A stretch of DNA of 64,000 bases from Oscillospiraceae bacterium. GTDB taxonomy: Bacteria > Bacillota > Clostridia > Oscillospirales > Oscillospiraceae. The stretch is taken from contig WRLE01000002.1 in assembly GCA_009777775.1 (NCBI GenBank), positions 124,001-188,000 on the forward strand. Reading direction: 5' to 3'. The notes under the pieces were generated by a model. It saw nothing but the letters and a program-made list of their open reading frames with translations. It searched no databases and was not told the origin of the DNA. The position numbers and the translations under genes were made by a program. Shown in pieces: positions 15,596 through 24,359 of this stretch. Each line of letters opens with the position of its first letter. Position 1 is the stretch's first letter.

Positions 15596-16615
15596 TCACC
15601 AATATCTGGCGTCGGCTGGCATGGTTGCGTAGGCGTTGAGGTCCATACTGGCGCGGGTGCCTGCTATATATTCATAATATCCTTGGCAAGCTATCATGGC
15701 AGCATTGTCACCGCATAAGCGAAGTGGTGGTATATATAATGTTTTCCCCATTGCTTGTGCTGCCAATGTCAAGTCCTTTTGTATACGAGTATTTGCAGCT
15801 ACTCCACCAGCAATGGCGATATTATCCCGATTATATTCCTTTGCTGCCTCCATGATCCTTGGAACAAGAATATCGCTCACCGCTGCAGCGAATGACGCAG
15901 CTAGGGATGCTTTGTCAAGGGTTTCGTTTCTTTGCTGCCCATTGTGGACAATGTTTGCAACTGCTGTCTTGAGTCCAGAAAATGACATATCATATGGATA
16001 CCCATCAATCACAGGGCGAGGCAGATTATATACTGTGTCATCACCCCCCCTTTGTGCAAGCTCATCGAGAGCCGCACCACCAGGGTATCCCAATCCGAGC
16101 AGACGCGCGACTTTATCAAAGCATTCACCAGCAGCATCATCCCTAGATCGACCTATTATACCGATGTCTGTGTAACTGCGAACATCTGCAATGATGCTAT
16201 TTCCCCCTGATACTATGGCACATAAAAAAGGCGGCTCCAGCTCAGGATAAGCGATATAATTAGCAGCTATATGACCCATTATATGATGCACAGGTATGAG
16301 AGGTATATCAAGAGCCATTGCTAGACCCTTTGCAAAGTTTACGCCAACAAGAAGGGCGCCGATTAGTCCCGGCGCATAGGTAACCGCAATGGCATCAAGT
16401 TGCGATTTCACTAGACCAGCTTTTTCCAATGTGGACGAAGCAAGCTTACCAATATGAGCAACATGGTTTCTAGAAGCAATCTCTGGAACAACGCCTCCAT
16501 ACAATGCGTGCATTTCCCCTTGGGAAAATATCGTTTCCGAAAGAAGCTCTCGCCCATTTCTTGATATGGCAACTGCTGTCTCATCGCAGGAGGTTTCGAT
16601 AGATAAGATAATCAT
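15596..16615 (-). CDS. tsaD: tRNA N6-adenosine threonylcarbamoyltransferase
   Basis: 339 residues, normal length for TsaD (Gcp). It transfers the threonylcarbamoyl group to A37 of ANN-decoding tRNAs, with TsaB and TsaE. Visible motifs: ILSIETSCDETA at the N-terminus, the metal-binding HHIMGHIAANY (HxxxH), GYPGGAALDELA, MSFSGLKTA, AIAGGVAANTRI and CGDNAAMIA. The usual SGGHT reads SGGNS here. It begins immediately after the rimI stop (adjacent codons) and is last in a polA-rimI-tsaD run. tsaB and tsaE are not in the window. Confidence 0.95.
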   Translation of the reverse strand: MIILSIETSCDETAVAISRNGRELLSETIFSQGEMHALYGGVVPEIASRNHVAHIGKLASSTLEKAGLVKSQLDAIAVTYAPGLIGALLVGVNFAKGLAMALDIPLIPVHHIMGHIAANYIAYPELEPPFLCAIVSGGNSIIADVRSYTDIGIIGRSRDDAAGECFDKVARLLGLGYPGGAALDELAQRGGDDTVYNLPRPVIDGYPYDMSFSGLKTAVANIVHNGQQRNETLDKASLAASFAAAVSDILVPRIMEAAKEYNRDNIAIAGGVAANTRIQKDLTLAAQAMGKTLYIPPLRLCGDNAAMIACQGYYEYIAGTRASMDLNAYATMPADARYW

Positions 16616-17080
16616 TTAATCACCTGCGACTCTCCGCTCCATCGTGAGCGCATCTTCCGTTGGTAATATATAGTAATCCTTTCGTCTACCAATTTCGACA
16701 AAACCAAATTTAACATACAAAGACTTCGCTGCTTCATTACTAACTCGCACTTCGAGAAACACCCTGGTCACATTATGAGTAATAGCCCATTCAAACACCG
16801 CTTCGAGTAGAGCTGTGGCAGCACCCTGCCGTTGATATTCGCTAGCAACGGCAATTTGGAGAAGCTCGCCATCGTTTCCAGTTTTTCGTATTATAGCGAA
16901 ACCCATGATTATATCATTGTCCACCGCCATTGGAAAAAAAGAATTAATATTGTTAAGTTCCGCCACCAAGCCCCCCTGAGTCCAGGGGAAGGAAAATGCT
17001 TCCCTTTCAATATCCATAATTCGCTGTATATCATTTTCACTTGCCATCACAATATCCATTTTTCCATTCTCATTTCTCAT
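16616..17080 (-). CDS. rimI: Ribosomal protein S18 alanine N-acetyltransferase
   Basis: 154-residue GNAT enzyme: IMDIEREAFSFPWTQGGL near the start (a RimI hallmark), LLQIAVASEYQRQGAATALL as the acetyl-CoA loop, and FLEVRVSNEAAKSLYVKFGF towards the end. The start codon overlaps the polA stop (ATGA at 17077-17080), implying translational coupling. It abuts tsaD, its common neighbour in Firmicutes. RimI acetylates the N-terminal alanine of S18; substrate identity here is by family. Confidence 0.9.
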   Translation of the reverse strand: MRNENGKMDIVMASENDIQRIMDIEREAFSFPWTQGGLVAELNNINSFFPMAVDNDIIMGFAIIRKTGNDGELLQIAVASEYQRQGAATALLEAVFEWAITHNVTRVFLEVRVSNEAAKSLYVKFGFVEIGRRKDYYILPTEDALTMERRVAGD

Positions 17081-19710
17081 TTTACATCATACCAACTTTT
17101 ACCGATTCTTGTATCTGCTACCAAAGGAACAAGCAATTGAGCAGCACTTTCCATTTCTTCACGCAATACAACACTTAAACCAAGTGCTTCATCTTCTGGA
17201 CATTCTGCAATTAATTCATCGTGGACTTGTAATATTAAGCACCCTTTATACCCTTCTTTTTCAATGCGTTTGGACACATTGATCATGGCAATTTTTATAA
17301 TATCAGCAGCCGTACCTTGTATCGGCATATTCAGTGCCACCCTCTCACCAAAGGAGCGTGTATTAAAGTTGGAGGATTTCAGTTCCGGTAGGTATCTGAT
17401 ACGTCCGAAAAGGGTGGAAACGAAACCTTGAGCTTTTGCGATTTCCACAATCATTGCCATATACTCCCTGACACCAGAGTATTTGTCCAAATAGCTATCC
17501 ATATAAGCCTTTGCTTCCCTAGGTAAAACACCTATATCATTTGCTAAAGAAAAGGACGAAATACCATATACTATGCCGAAATTAACAGCCTTTGCTCGTC
17601 CTCGCTGCTCCGATGTGACATTCTCCAGAGGCACCCCGAATACTTGGGAAGCGGTCACGGCATGTATATCGTCTCCCCTATGGAATGCCTCCAGCATAAC
17701 GGGGTCTTGGGCAATGTGCGCCAATACTCGCAATTCGATTTGGGAATAATCCGCTCCAATGAGCATCTTGCCTTCTTGGGCAACAAACATTTTTCGGATT
17801 TCTTCTCCCGTTTCTTTTCTCACTGGAATATTCTGGAGATTGGGTTCTATCGACGATAAGCGTCCGGTTGCTGTCACAGTCATCTGGAAATGTGTATGTA
17901 TGCGTCCACTGGGTTTAATTTCTTTCAATAAACCATCGATATATGTTGATTTTAACTTTGTTAATTCCCTATATTCTTTTATGTATTCTATAATCGGATG
18001 TTTACCCGACAAACTATCTAGCACCTCTATATTTGTGGAATATCCTGTTTTCGTTTTTCTAGGTGCTGGGAGCATAAGTTTTTCAAAAAGTATAACACCT
18101 AGCTGTTTAGGTGAATTTATATTAAATGTCTCTTCTCCCAAATTATATATCTGCTGTTGGGCATCTTCAATGCCTTCGGAGAGTGTTTTTCCATACTCCA
18201 CCAGAGCTTCCTTATCGACCATGAAACCTTTTTGTTCCATTTTCGCCAACACATAGCAAAGGGGTATTTCCACATCATTATATAATTTAAATAACTCCAT
18301 ATCGTTAAGTGTTTTCGTGAGTGGCTCCACGAGTAAAGATATTGCATATGCACTTTGTGCCAATGAATTAGAATTGTCAGAATGCAAAGACATTTGTCCC
18401 GATTCTTCATCATCTTCATACTGGAACATATAAGCACTGTATTTTTCTGCTATTCGTTTAAGTTCATATTTGTTATCGGTGGGAGATATAAGGTAAGCTG
18501 CCAGCGCAGTGTCAAATATCCATCCAGCTGTGTCTATTCCGCAATCATTACTTGTGCGGATAATATCTTTGATATCATGGGAGGCTTTTTTAATCTCCTC
18601 TCCCATTAGCATGGCAAAGGTTTTATCAAATTCTTCGCTTATGCCTCGCTTTATAATATATGCAGTATTATCTCCAGACATTACTACAGCTATTGCATCG
18701 AAATATTCCAAATCCAAGCTTATCGCAACGATTTCCGCACTTTTTGCAGCATCTAGCATACTTTCCACATCGCTTTTATCTCGCAGTTCAATTATACTTA
18801 CGCTCTGTACCGCCTCCATTTGGCTTGCTCCACCACCGGGTTGCTTTAAGCCATACTGAATAATCATTCGCGAAAAGCCAAGCCGTTTAAATATAGCAAA
18901 AAGCTTATCATTTGATGGTTCTTGGCATAGTGCTTCTTCAGGCTCAATTTCCACAGGAGCATCAACTCTGATGGTTGCCAACATATGGGATAACTGGGCT
19001 CTATCCCTTCCTGTTTCAAGTTTATTGCGAACGGAGTCTCTTATGTCGATTGTATCAAGGGTGGCATATATATCCTCTATCCCTCCGAATCTTTGAACCA
19101 GCTCCATTGCTGTTTTTTCACCAACGCCTGCTACTCCTGGAATATTGTCGGAAGAATCTCCCATGAGGGCTTTCAAGTCAATCATCCGCTCCGGAGTAAA
19201 TCCATATTCATCGAAAAACACGCTGGGTGTATAATTAATGGTTTCCGTTTGTCCTTTGCTGGTTTTTACCAGCTTTACCCTTGTTGTCTCCGAAACAAGT
19301 TGCAATGTGTCCTTGTCTCCAGTAACGATGACACATTCCCAATCCACAGCTTCACATTTTTTCGCTATTGCGCCTAAAAGGTCATCGGCTTCCCAACCAG
19401 ACATTTCCACACTTGGTATATTCATGGCTTCCAGCACTTCCTTTAAAATGGGAAGCTGGACTCGCAATTCATCGGGCATGGGTCTACGATGGGCTTTGTA
19501 CTGGTCATATTGCTCATGTCGAAATGTGGGAGCAGGAAAATCGAAAGTCACGCACAATGCATCAGGCATTTCCTCTGAAATAAGCTTTTGCAATATATTG
19601 AGAAACCCGTATATGGCATTCGTAGGTGTTCCATCACTGGCATTGAGCATACGTATTCCATAAAACGCACGATTTATCACACTATTACCATCAAGAGTCA
19701 TCAGTTTCAT
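17077..19710 (-). CDS. polA: DNA polymerase I
   Basis: 877 residues. The N-terminal 5'-nuclease domain (about 1-290) shows GWEADDLLG, VTGDKDTLQLV and the helix-hairpin-helix IPGVAGVGEKTA. A central 3'-5' exonuclease-like domain (about 310-470) keeps a D-x-E pair in the first motif (SLDLEY), but the later motifs are altered (HDIKD; YELKRIAE), so proofreading is doubtful. The polymerase domain (about 480-877) has motif A DYSQIELRVLAH, motif B RGRAKAVNFGIVYG and motif C QVHDELIAECP, all intact. It heads a minus-strand operon with rimI and tsaD. The enzyme removes RNA primers and fills gaps in replication and repair. Confidence 0.97.
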   Translation of the reverse strand: MKLMTLDGNSVINRAFYGIRMLNASDGTPTNAIYGFLNILQKLISEEMPDALCVTFDFPAPTFRHEQYDQYKAHRRPMPDELRVQLPILKEVLEAMNIPSVEMSGWEADDLLGAIAKKCEAVDWECVIVTGDKDTLQLVSETTRVKLVKTSKGQTETINYTPSVFFDEYGFTPERMIDLKALMGDSSDNIPGVAGVGEKTAMELVQRFGGIEDIYATLDTIDIRDSVRNKLETGRDRAQLSHMLATIRVDAPVEIEPEEALCQEPSNDKLFAIFKRLGFSRMIIQYGLKQPGGGASQMEAVQSVSIIELRDKSDVESMLDAAKSAEIVAISLDLEYFDAIAVVMSGDNTAYIIKRGISEEFDKTFAMLMGEEIKKASHDIKDIIRTSNDCGIDTAGWIFDTALAAYLISPTDNKYELKRIAEKYSAYMFQYEDDEESGQMSLHSDNSNSLAQSAYAISLLVEPLTKTLNDMELFKLYNDVEIPLCYVLAKMEQKGFMVDKEALVEYGKTLSEGIEDAQQQIYNLGEETFNINSPKQLGVILFEKLMLPAPRKTKTGYSTNIEVLDSLSGKHPIIEYIKEYRELTKLKSTYIDGLLKEIKPSGRIHTHFQMTVTATGRLSSIEPNLQNIPVRKETGEEIRKMFVAQEGKMLIGADYSQIELRVLAHIAQDPVMLEAFHRGDDIHAVTASQVFGVPLENVTSEQRGRAKAVNFGIVYGISSFSLANDIGVLPREAKAYMDSYLDKYSGVREYMAMIVEIAKAQGFVSTLFGRIRYLPELKSSNFNTRSFGERVALNMPIQGTAADIIKIAMINVSKRIEKEGYKGCLILQVHDELIAECPEDEALGLSVVLREEMESAAQLLVPLVADTRIGKSWYDVK

Positions 19711-19764
19711 AAAATATTTCCATTTCTCAGTTTAATATGTGAGATTTTTTGTTAGTTTACACAC

Positions 19765-19793
19765 ATTATCAGCATTGTCACTAGGAAAGTCAA
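19765..19793 (-). promoter_or_regulatory. Promoter of polA-rimI-tsaD
   Basis: On the minus strand: TTGACT, 17 bases, GATAAT, each one mismatch from the sigma-70/SigA consensus, about 55 bases upstream of the polA ATG. Confidence 0.65.
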
Positions 19794-19823
19794 TAAAAAT
19801 TGTCAAACAATAATGCAATCAAA

Positions 19824-19843
19824 AGCCCTGCTCTTGCAGGGCT
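19824..19843 (-). terminator. Intrinsic terminator of the first restriction-modification operon
   Basis: AGCCCTGC / GCAGGGCT, 8-bp perfect stem with a 4-base loop. On the minus strand it is followed by TTTTGATTG, 42 bases past the methyltransferase stop at 19885. Confidence 0.8.
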
Positions 19844-19884
19844 ATAAGTGTCATTGAGCATTATTTGGTGCATAAATATTATCA

Positions 19885-20859
19885 TTATGCATTATCAATC
19901 GAAATCAGCATATCTGAAACACTTTTTGCTATGTGCCAAAACATAACAGGAGCGATTGCATTTCCAATCTGTCTGTATGCATCAAGATCGCTGCCTGCAA
20001 AAAGAAACGACTCAGGAAATGATTGAATCCTTGCTGCTTCTCTTGGTGTAAAACGACGATAGAGTTCCTTTGATGGGTCAACAAGAAGAACCGGATCACG
20101 AGAATTTAAACTTGCTTTTGCTAGATGGCTTGTAACAGTTAAGCATGGTTCGTCGAGTTTTTGAGCTAGTCCACGTTTCATATTATTTTTTGCATTCTTC
20201 ATTCCTTGGACAGCCTTTTGAGAAAAATAGTATTTTTCTTCAACATTAATTAAATCAGGAATCGCTACCGATAAAGGAACAGGTATATCAACAGTAGTCG
20301 GAGATGGAAATTTATACTTCGTATCAATGTCTTTGCGTAAACCTACCAAGAAAACCCTTTCGCGCTTTTGTGGTACACCATAATCAGCTGCATTTAGTAA
20401 TGCAGTTGATACATTATAACCAGCATTAGAAAACTCATCTCTTACCCTTTGTATTATTGAACCTTTTTTTAAAGTCATGAAACCCTTTACATTTTCAGCA
20501 ATAAATACCTTTGGTTGCTTTGCTTGAACAATTCTTACCATTTCTTTATATAAGTTTGCTCTATCGTCATATGGGTCTTTGTTTGGATTCACAGTGCTAA
20601 AAGATTGGCAAGGAAATCCTCCGATTAGTATATCATGATCAGGTATAGCATCCTCATGAATATCACATATATCAGAAACAACAACATTCTCACATTCGAA
20701 ATTTAGTTTATAGGTATCAATAGCCTTTTTATCGATATCAGTTGCATATACAATTTCATATGGCAACTCCATATAAGATATCTCGTTAAAAGTAAAACTT
20801 CCAAGCAACCCGCACTCTGCACCACCACATCCTGAAAATAGAGAAGCAACCTTAAACAT
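19885..20859 (-). CDS. DNA (cytosine-5-)-methyltransferase, first system, enzyme B
   Basis: 324 residues with the m5C methyltransferase motifs in order: I (ASLFSGCGGAECG), IV (GGFPCQSFS, catalytic Cys near 83), VI (FIAENVKG), VIII (GVPQKRERVFLVG), IX (FTPREAARIQSFP) and X (YRQIGNAIAP). The variable region before motif IX is short. The start overlaps the end of the upstream nuclease gene by 8 bases, so the two are translated together. It probably protects one strand or half of the nuclease's recognition site; the target sequence cannot be read. Confidence 0.92.
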   Translation of the reverse strand: MFKVASLFSGCGGAECGLLGSFTFNEISYMELPYEIVYATDIDKKAIDTYKLNFECENVVVSDICDIHEDAIPDHDILIGGFPCQSFSTVNPNKDPYDDRANLYKEMVRIVQAKQPKVFIAENVKGFMTLKKGSIIQRVRDEFSNAGYNVSTALLNAADYGVPQKRERVFLVGLRKDIDTKYKFPSPTTVDIPVPLSVAIPDLINVEEKYYFSQKAVQGMKNAKNNMKRGLAQKLDEPCLTVTSHLAKASLNSRDPVLLVDPSKELYRRFTPREAARIQSFPESFLFAGSDLDAYRQIGNAIAPVMFWHIAKSVSDMLISIDNA

Positions 20860-22261
20860 CGGTTACCTCACCTCCATTTGTAATTATTGAATCTATTGCA
20901 TTATTCTTAAAATCAACCCTATATGTTGTTGGTATAGCTGTAATAATATCACTTTCATGTTTACTAGCAATATCAGATATTATGAATATTATAACAGAAT
21001 CTCTAGTAAAGTAAACTCTGAATATCTGGTAAGAGGCGCCATGCTGCTGAGCAGCTATCCATTCATTTCGAGTGACATTTAATGTATCAATCCATGATGT
21101 GTCTGAAATATCAGGAGCAGTAACACGCTTTGTTGATTTTACTTCGATATACTTAACGAATTCTACATCCTCACCTGGTTGTGCAACAACAGATTGTATG
21201 TCATATCCAAGACCGCGAGTTTTTCCAAAATGTATCACTTTCCCAGCAAGCCGAGCATTAAAATCGCTAACTCTTTGTTTTTCATATTCATACACATATC
21301 GCTCTCCCTCATCACCAATATCAAGAGTTGATAAAGTATTATTTGCTTCAACATTAGGTTCTAGCGGATCTTTTGGTATACCAAGAGCCTCTATAGAAGT
21401 ATCGAACATTCCATAAGCATCCGACAATTGAGAAAAATAGTACTCCCAGACAGAAAAAAACATCTGTCTCGATGACGCTTTTGTTAAATCAAATGAATAC
21501 ACATCAAATTCCGGTTTTTCATTATATTTTTCTGCAAACACTTCGATGAGTTCCATCTCACCAGAGTTTAAAACTACTTCATTCCCATTTATAATAACAA
21601 GATTTGCTAGTGCAAGGAGGTTAATTTGTTCATTTATATGCTGCCAGTCCCAAGACCTCCCTTTGTTTGGAGTGTTTATATCACGCTCTACACCATTTCT
21701 TTTGTCTGCAACAATTGTATCATACACTTCGAGCGGATTGGCTATTCCTTGTAAAACATCGAGGGAGTTAAGCATATAGTAACCAATGTCTTTTTTTGTT
21801 AGCTTTAAATTTCCGTTCTTTGCTAGAAGCATGACTTTTAATATGAATGGGTATTGGCGAATATTTAGTTTATTGTCAATGTGTATTTTTAGATCACGAG
21901 TGCTTTGTCCATTCGGAAACTGCATTTTGTAACAAATGTCTTTGAAAAAAGCGGGTGTATCGCTATCCTCGATAAATTTCAAGGTACGTTCAGATGCATA
22001 AATACATCCATCATCAGCAGCATAAAACATTCCAAATAATGTACCAGCTATTTCAGTTCTATGATTGTCGAGCGTCTTTTGTGATACAGCCTTGGTCAAT
22101 CCTGCATTGAAAGCATTATCAAAAGCTAGAGTGAAACTATCAGCATCACATGGACATATGTCAACGATGATTTTTGCATATAAAGGCAACAGATTGTCGG
22201 TTGCTTTTTGTGATTTGCCTCTAATTATACTGCACCGATATTGGTTATAATGATTATACAT
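20852..22261 (-). CDS. Putative restriction endonuclease with C-terminal DUF3883-like domain
   Basis: 469 residues; no close family recognised for the N-terminal two thirds. The C-terminus (about 320-420) has GDEGERYVYEYEKQR, then LGYDIQSVVA and KYIEVKSTKR. This arrangement (E near a helix, D, then E-x-K) is a PD-(D/E)XK nuclease core as seen in DUF3883 proteins. Its position between two cytosine methyltransferases, spaced by 5 and -8 bases, makes it the restriction subunit. The N-terminal region may hold the DNA-recognition part. AT content is higher than in neighbouring housekeeping genes, in keeping with transfer. Confidence 0.7.
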   Translation of the reverse strand: MYNHYNQYRCSIIRGKSQKATDNLLPLYAKIIVDICPCDADSFTLAFDNAFNAGLTKAVSQKTLDNHRTEIAGTLFGMFYAADDGCIYASERTLKFIEDSDTPAFFKDICYKMQFPNGQSTRDLKIHIDNKLNIRQYPFILKVMLLAKNGNLKLTKKDIGYYMLNSLDVLQGIANPLEVYDTIVADKRNGVERDINTPNKGRSWDWQHINEQINLLALANLVIINGNEVVLNSGEMELIEVFAEKYNEKPEFDVYSFDLTKASSRQMFFSVWEYYFSQLSDAYGMFDTSIEALGIPKDPLEPNVEANNTLSTLDIGDEGERYVYEYEKQRVSDFNARLAGKVIHFGKTRGLGYDIQSVVAQPGEDVEFVKYIEVKSTKRVTAPDISDTSWIDTLNVTRNEWIAAQQHGASYQIFRVYFTRDSVIIFIISDIASKHESDIITAIPTTYRVDFKNNAIDSIITNGGEVTDV

Positions 22262-22266
22262 AGCAT

Positions 22267-23364
22267 TTATCCTTCATTAAGTACAGACATAATGCTGTTC
22301 GCTATAACTTCAGCAAGCAGTGGAGGAACAGCATTCCCAACTTGCTTTAATTGACTTGTTTTGTTTCCAATAAACTCAAAAATATCAGGAAAAGATTGTA
22401 TTCTAGCTGATTCTCTAACTGTTGGAACTCTATTAGCTCTATAATGAAAATGATGGTTATGTCCAGTATCAATTGTAAAACATGGTTTATTACTATCCAT
22501 GCGAGTCCACGCTATATTTACTTTTCGAGTATCCCATAATTCCTTTGGAAGTGATTTATAATTACCACCATCAGGAACCATGGCGATGATTTCTTTTGTC
22601 TTTGGTTTATGTAAAGTTATGGTATGGTTGAGTACACTTGGACTAGCTTCTCGCATCATTACTTGATATTCATTTTCTGCATTTATTTGGTATTCTATAT
22701 CTTCGCCTAGAACATAGTCATCTGGTACGAAGTCCAAATCAGATATAGCTTCTTTTGATGTAATTTTCGCTTTACCAAAATCATTTCCATGTGTCGGTAA
22801 AGGGAACAAAAACTTAGTAGTATTCCGAATTTTTTCACTGTTTAATCCAACAAAAAAGACTCGGCGACGCTGTTGTGGAACTCCATATGCATCCGCAGAC
22901 AATGTTTCGTATGATAAATTATACCCAATTTCCGTAAAATCGGATAAAACACTTTTAACTGCATTTCCGCTAAAGAGACGGACAATACCTGGTACATTTT
23001 CCATTATGAATATTTTTGGCTTTATTACATCAACAAATCTAACAAATGATTTATAGAGTTCATTTCGAGGATCAAATTCGTTTCTTTTCCCAGACACAGA
23101 GAATCCCTGGCAGGGGGGACCACCAACAATAACATCAATATCTTCGTTATTTAGGTTGAGTTTCTTTGTTAACAAAGCTGGATCATAAATAGATATATCT
23201 TCATTTAGTGTTATCGAATTTGGAAAATTTCTTTGAAATGTAGCCAACGCATCATCCCATATGTCAATTCCCATACATATATTAAATCCTGCTCGCAGAA
23301 ATCCATGAGAAAAGCCCCCGCATCCACAAAACAAATCTATAACATTGTATTTACTTTCTGACAC
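22267..23364 (-). CDS. DNA (cytosine-5-)-methyltransferase, first system, enzyme A
   Basis: About 365 residues: motif I VIDLFCGCGGFSHGF, motif IV GGPPCQGFSVSG (catalytic Cys), VI IMENVPG, VIII GVPQQRRRVFFVG, a target-recognition region around 180-310, IX VRESARIQSFP and X LKQVGNAVPP. I favour a GTG start at 23364 because GGAGG lies six bases upstream; the open frame to 23397 is then leader. It is the first gene of a three-gene operon. It is not a close duplicate of the other methyltransferase in the operon, so the two probably modify different strands or sites. Confidence 0.92.
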   Translation of the reverse strand: MSESKYNVIDLFCGCGGFSHGFLRAGFNICMGIDIWDDALATFQRNFPNSITLNEDISIYDPALLTKKLNLNNEDIDVIVGGPPCQGFSVSGKRNEFDPRNELYKSFVRFVDVIKPKIFIMENVPGIVRLFSGNAVKSVLSDFTEIGYNLSYETLSADAYGVPQQRRRVFFVGLNSEKIRNTTKFLFPLPTHGNDFGKAKITSKEAISDLDFVPDDYVLGEDIEYQINAENEYQVMMREASPSVLNHTITLHKPKTKEIIAMVPDGGNYKSLPKELWDTRKVNIAWTRMDSNKPCFTIDTGHNHHFHYRANRVPTVRESARIQSFPDIFEFIGNKTSQLKQVGNAVPPLLAEVIANSIMSVLNEG

Positions 23365-23420
23365 TAAAAAACCTCCAACACCAAAACGCATTAACAAGTT
23401 TTGTTACCCAAGTTAATATG

Positions 23421-23449
23421 ATTATATACTAAACGACGATACAATACAA
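23421..23449 (-). promoter_or_regulatory. Promoter of the first restriction-modification operon
   Basis: On the minus strand: TTGTAT, 17 bases, TATAAT (perfect -10, weak -35), about 57 bases before the GTG start of the first methyltransferase gene. Confidence 0.5.
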
Positions 23450-23575
23450 TACTTGTTTTCCCGATATTGCGTCAATTATCAGCTTTGTTCCCAATCATAG
23501 GAATATCATTCAATTATTGCTCGTCATTTTGGCATAAATGAGTACCTAACCAAGCATTTATAAGCTTCTAGCATA

Positions 23576-23953
23576 GTGGATGAGAATGATAACACTTTAC
23601 AAAGACAGCAGGTCAAAAACGTAAAAAGAAAAACAATTATTATCATTGGAGTAATATATGTGGTTATTGCTGCTTCTGTTTTTCTAATATTGAATAATTC
23701 CAAATCTAGTAAGTTGGTAAAAACAACCTACTACAATGCAGCTGGCTTTGTTACTGGTTGGGACAATCATGACTACAATGAAATTGGTAATAGGAAAACA
23801 ACCAAGCATGATGCTGCTGGTGCGATTATTGGTTGGTCAGAAACACAGTTTGAAAACGATAAAGCTATTGAAATATACACATTTAACATTGATGGTTCTT
23901 TCAATCAATACCAATTAAACGAGTACAATAGTTCAAATCTGCGGTGTAGATAG
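23576..23953 (+). CDS. Small single-pass membrane protein, hypothetical
   Basis: 125 residues from a GTG codon. A basic N-terminus, one membrane helix (about 20-41; IIIIGVIYVVIAASVFLIL) and an outside region with two YD/RHS-like phrases (YYNAAGFVTGWDNHDYNE; HDAAGAIIGWSETQFEND). No good ribosome binding site is visible, so it may be a remnant or weakly expressed. It lies between the restriction-modification operon and a beta-lactamase fragment, in a stretch that looks like accumulated debris. Function unknown. Confidence 0.4.
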   Translation: MDENDNTLQRQQVKNVKRKTIIIIGVIYVVIAASVFLILNNSKSSKLVKTTYYNAAGFVTGWDNHDYNEIGNRKTTKHDAAGAIIGWSETQFENDKAIEIYTFNIDGSFNQYQLNEYNSSNLRCR

Positions 23954-24116
23954 GTTGCTTCTTCGACATGGCGTTGCATCCTTTTCTTTCTTGCCCCATT
24001 CTAACCGTTCAACCTTTTTCTGTCCAGTTTTGTATAACCTATTCAGGCTGCACACGATACTGTCGAGTCCTCTTTACAAAGTCAAGATGATTACGATGTA
24101 GTAGCACATCTAGTAA

Positions 24117-24359
24117 ATGATGAAAGGACAGCTGCTAAGAAGCAAAATCCCTTCAAAACTACCGCCTAATGTAATCGTTGCGAATAAAACAGGTGAGCTT
24201 GATGATGTTGAAAATGATATAGGTATTATTTTTACAGAAAATGATGCATTTGCTATAGTCGTCCTTACATCAAAAGTACGAAATACATCAGCAATTCGTT
24301 CTGCTATTGCAGACTTTGCACTTGCTGCATATAATTTTATTCAACTAGACATAGAATAA
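24117..24359 (+). pseudogene. C-terminal fragment of a class A beta-lactamase-like protein
   Basis: 80 codons resembling only the end of a serine beta-lactamase. IPSKLPPNVIVANKTGELDD contains the KTG active-site triad element, followed by the last strand and C-terminal helix (AIVVLTSKVRN; AIADFALAAYNFI). The SxxK and SDN elements and about 200 N-terminal residues are missing. There is a stop codon just upstream in frame and no ribosome binding site. Such a fragment cannot be active. It ends flush against the convergent J-domain/TPR gene. Confidence 0.65.

Noticed and set aside
23576-23953. RHS/YD-repeat toxin C-terminus
   Set aside because: The two YD-like phrases are short, there is no RHS core or toxin domain, and a membrane helix opens the frame.
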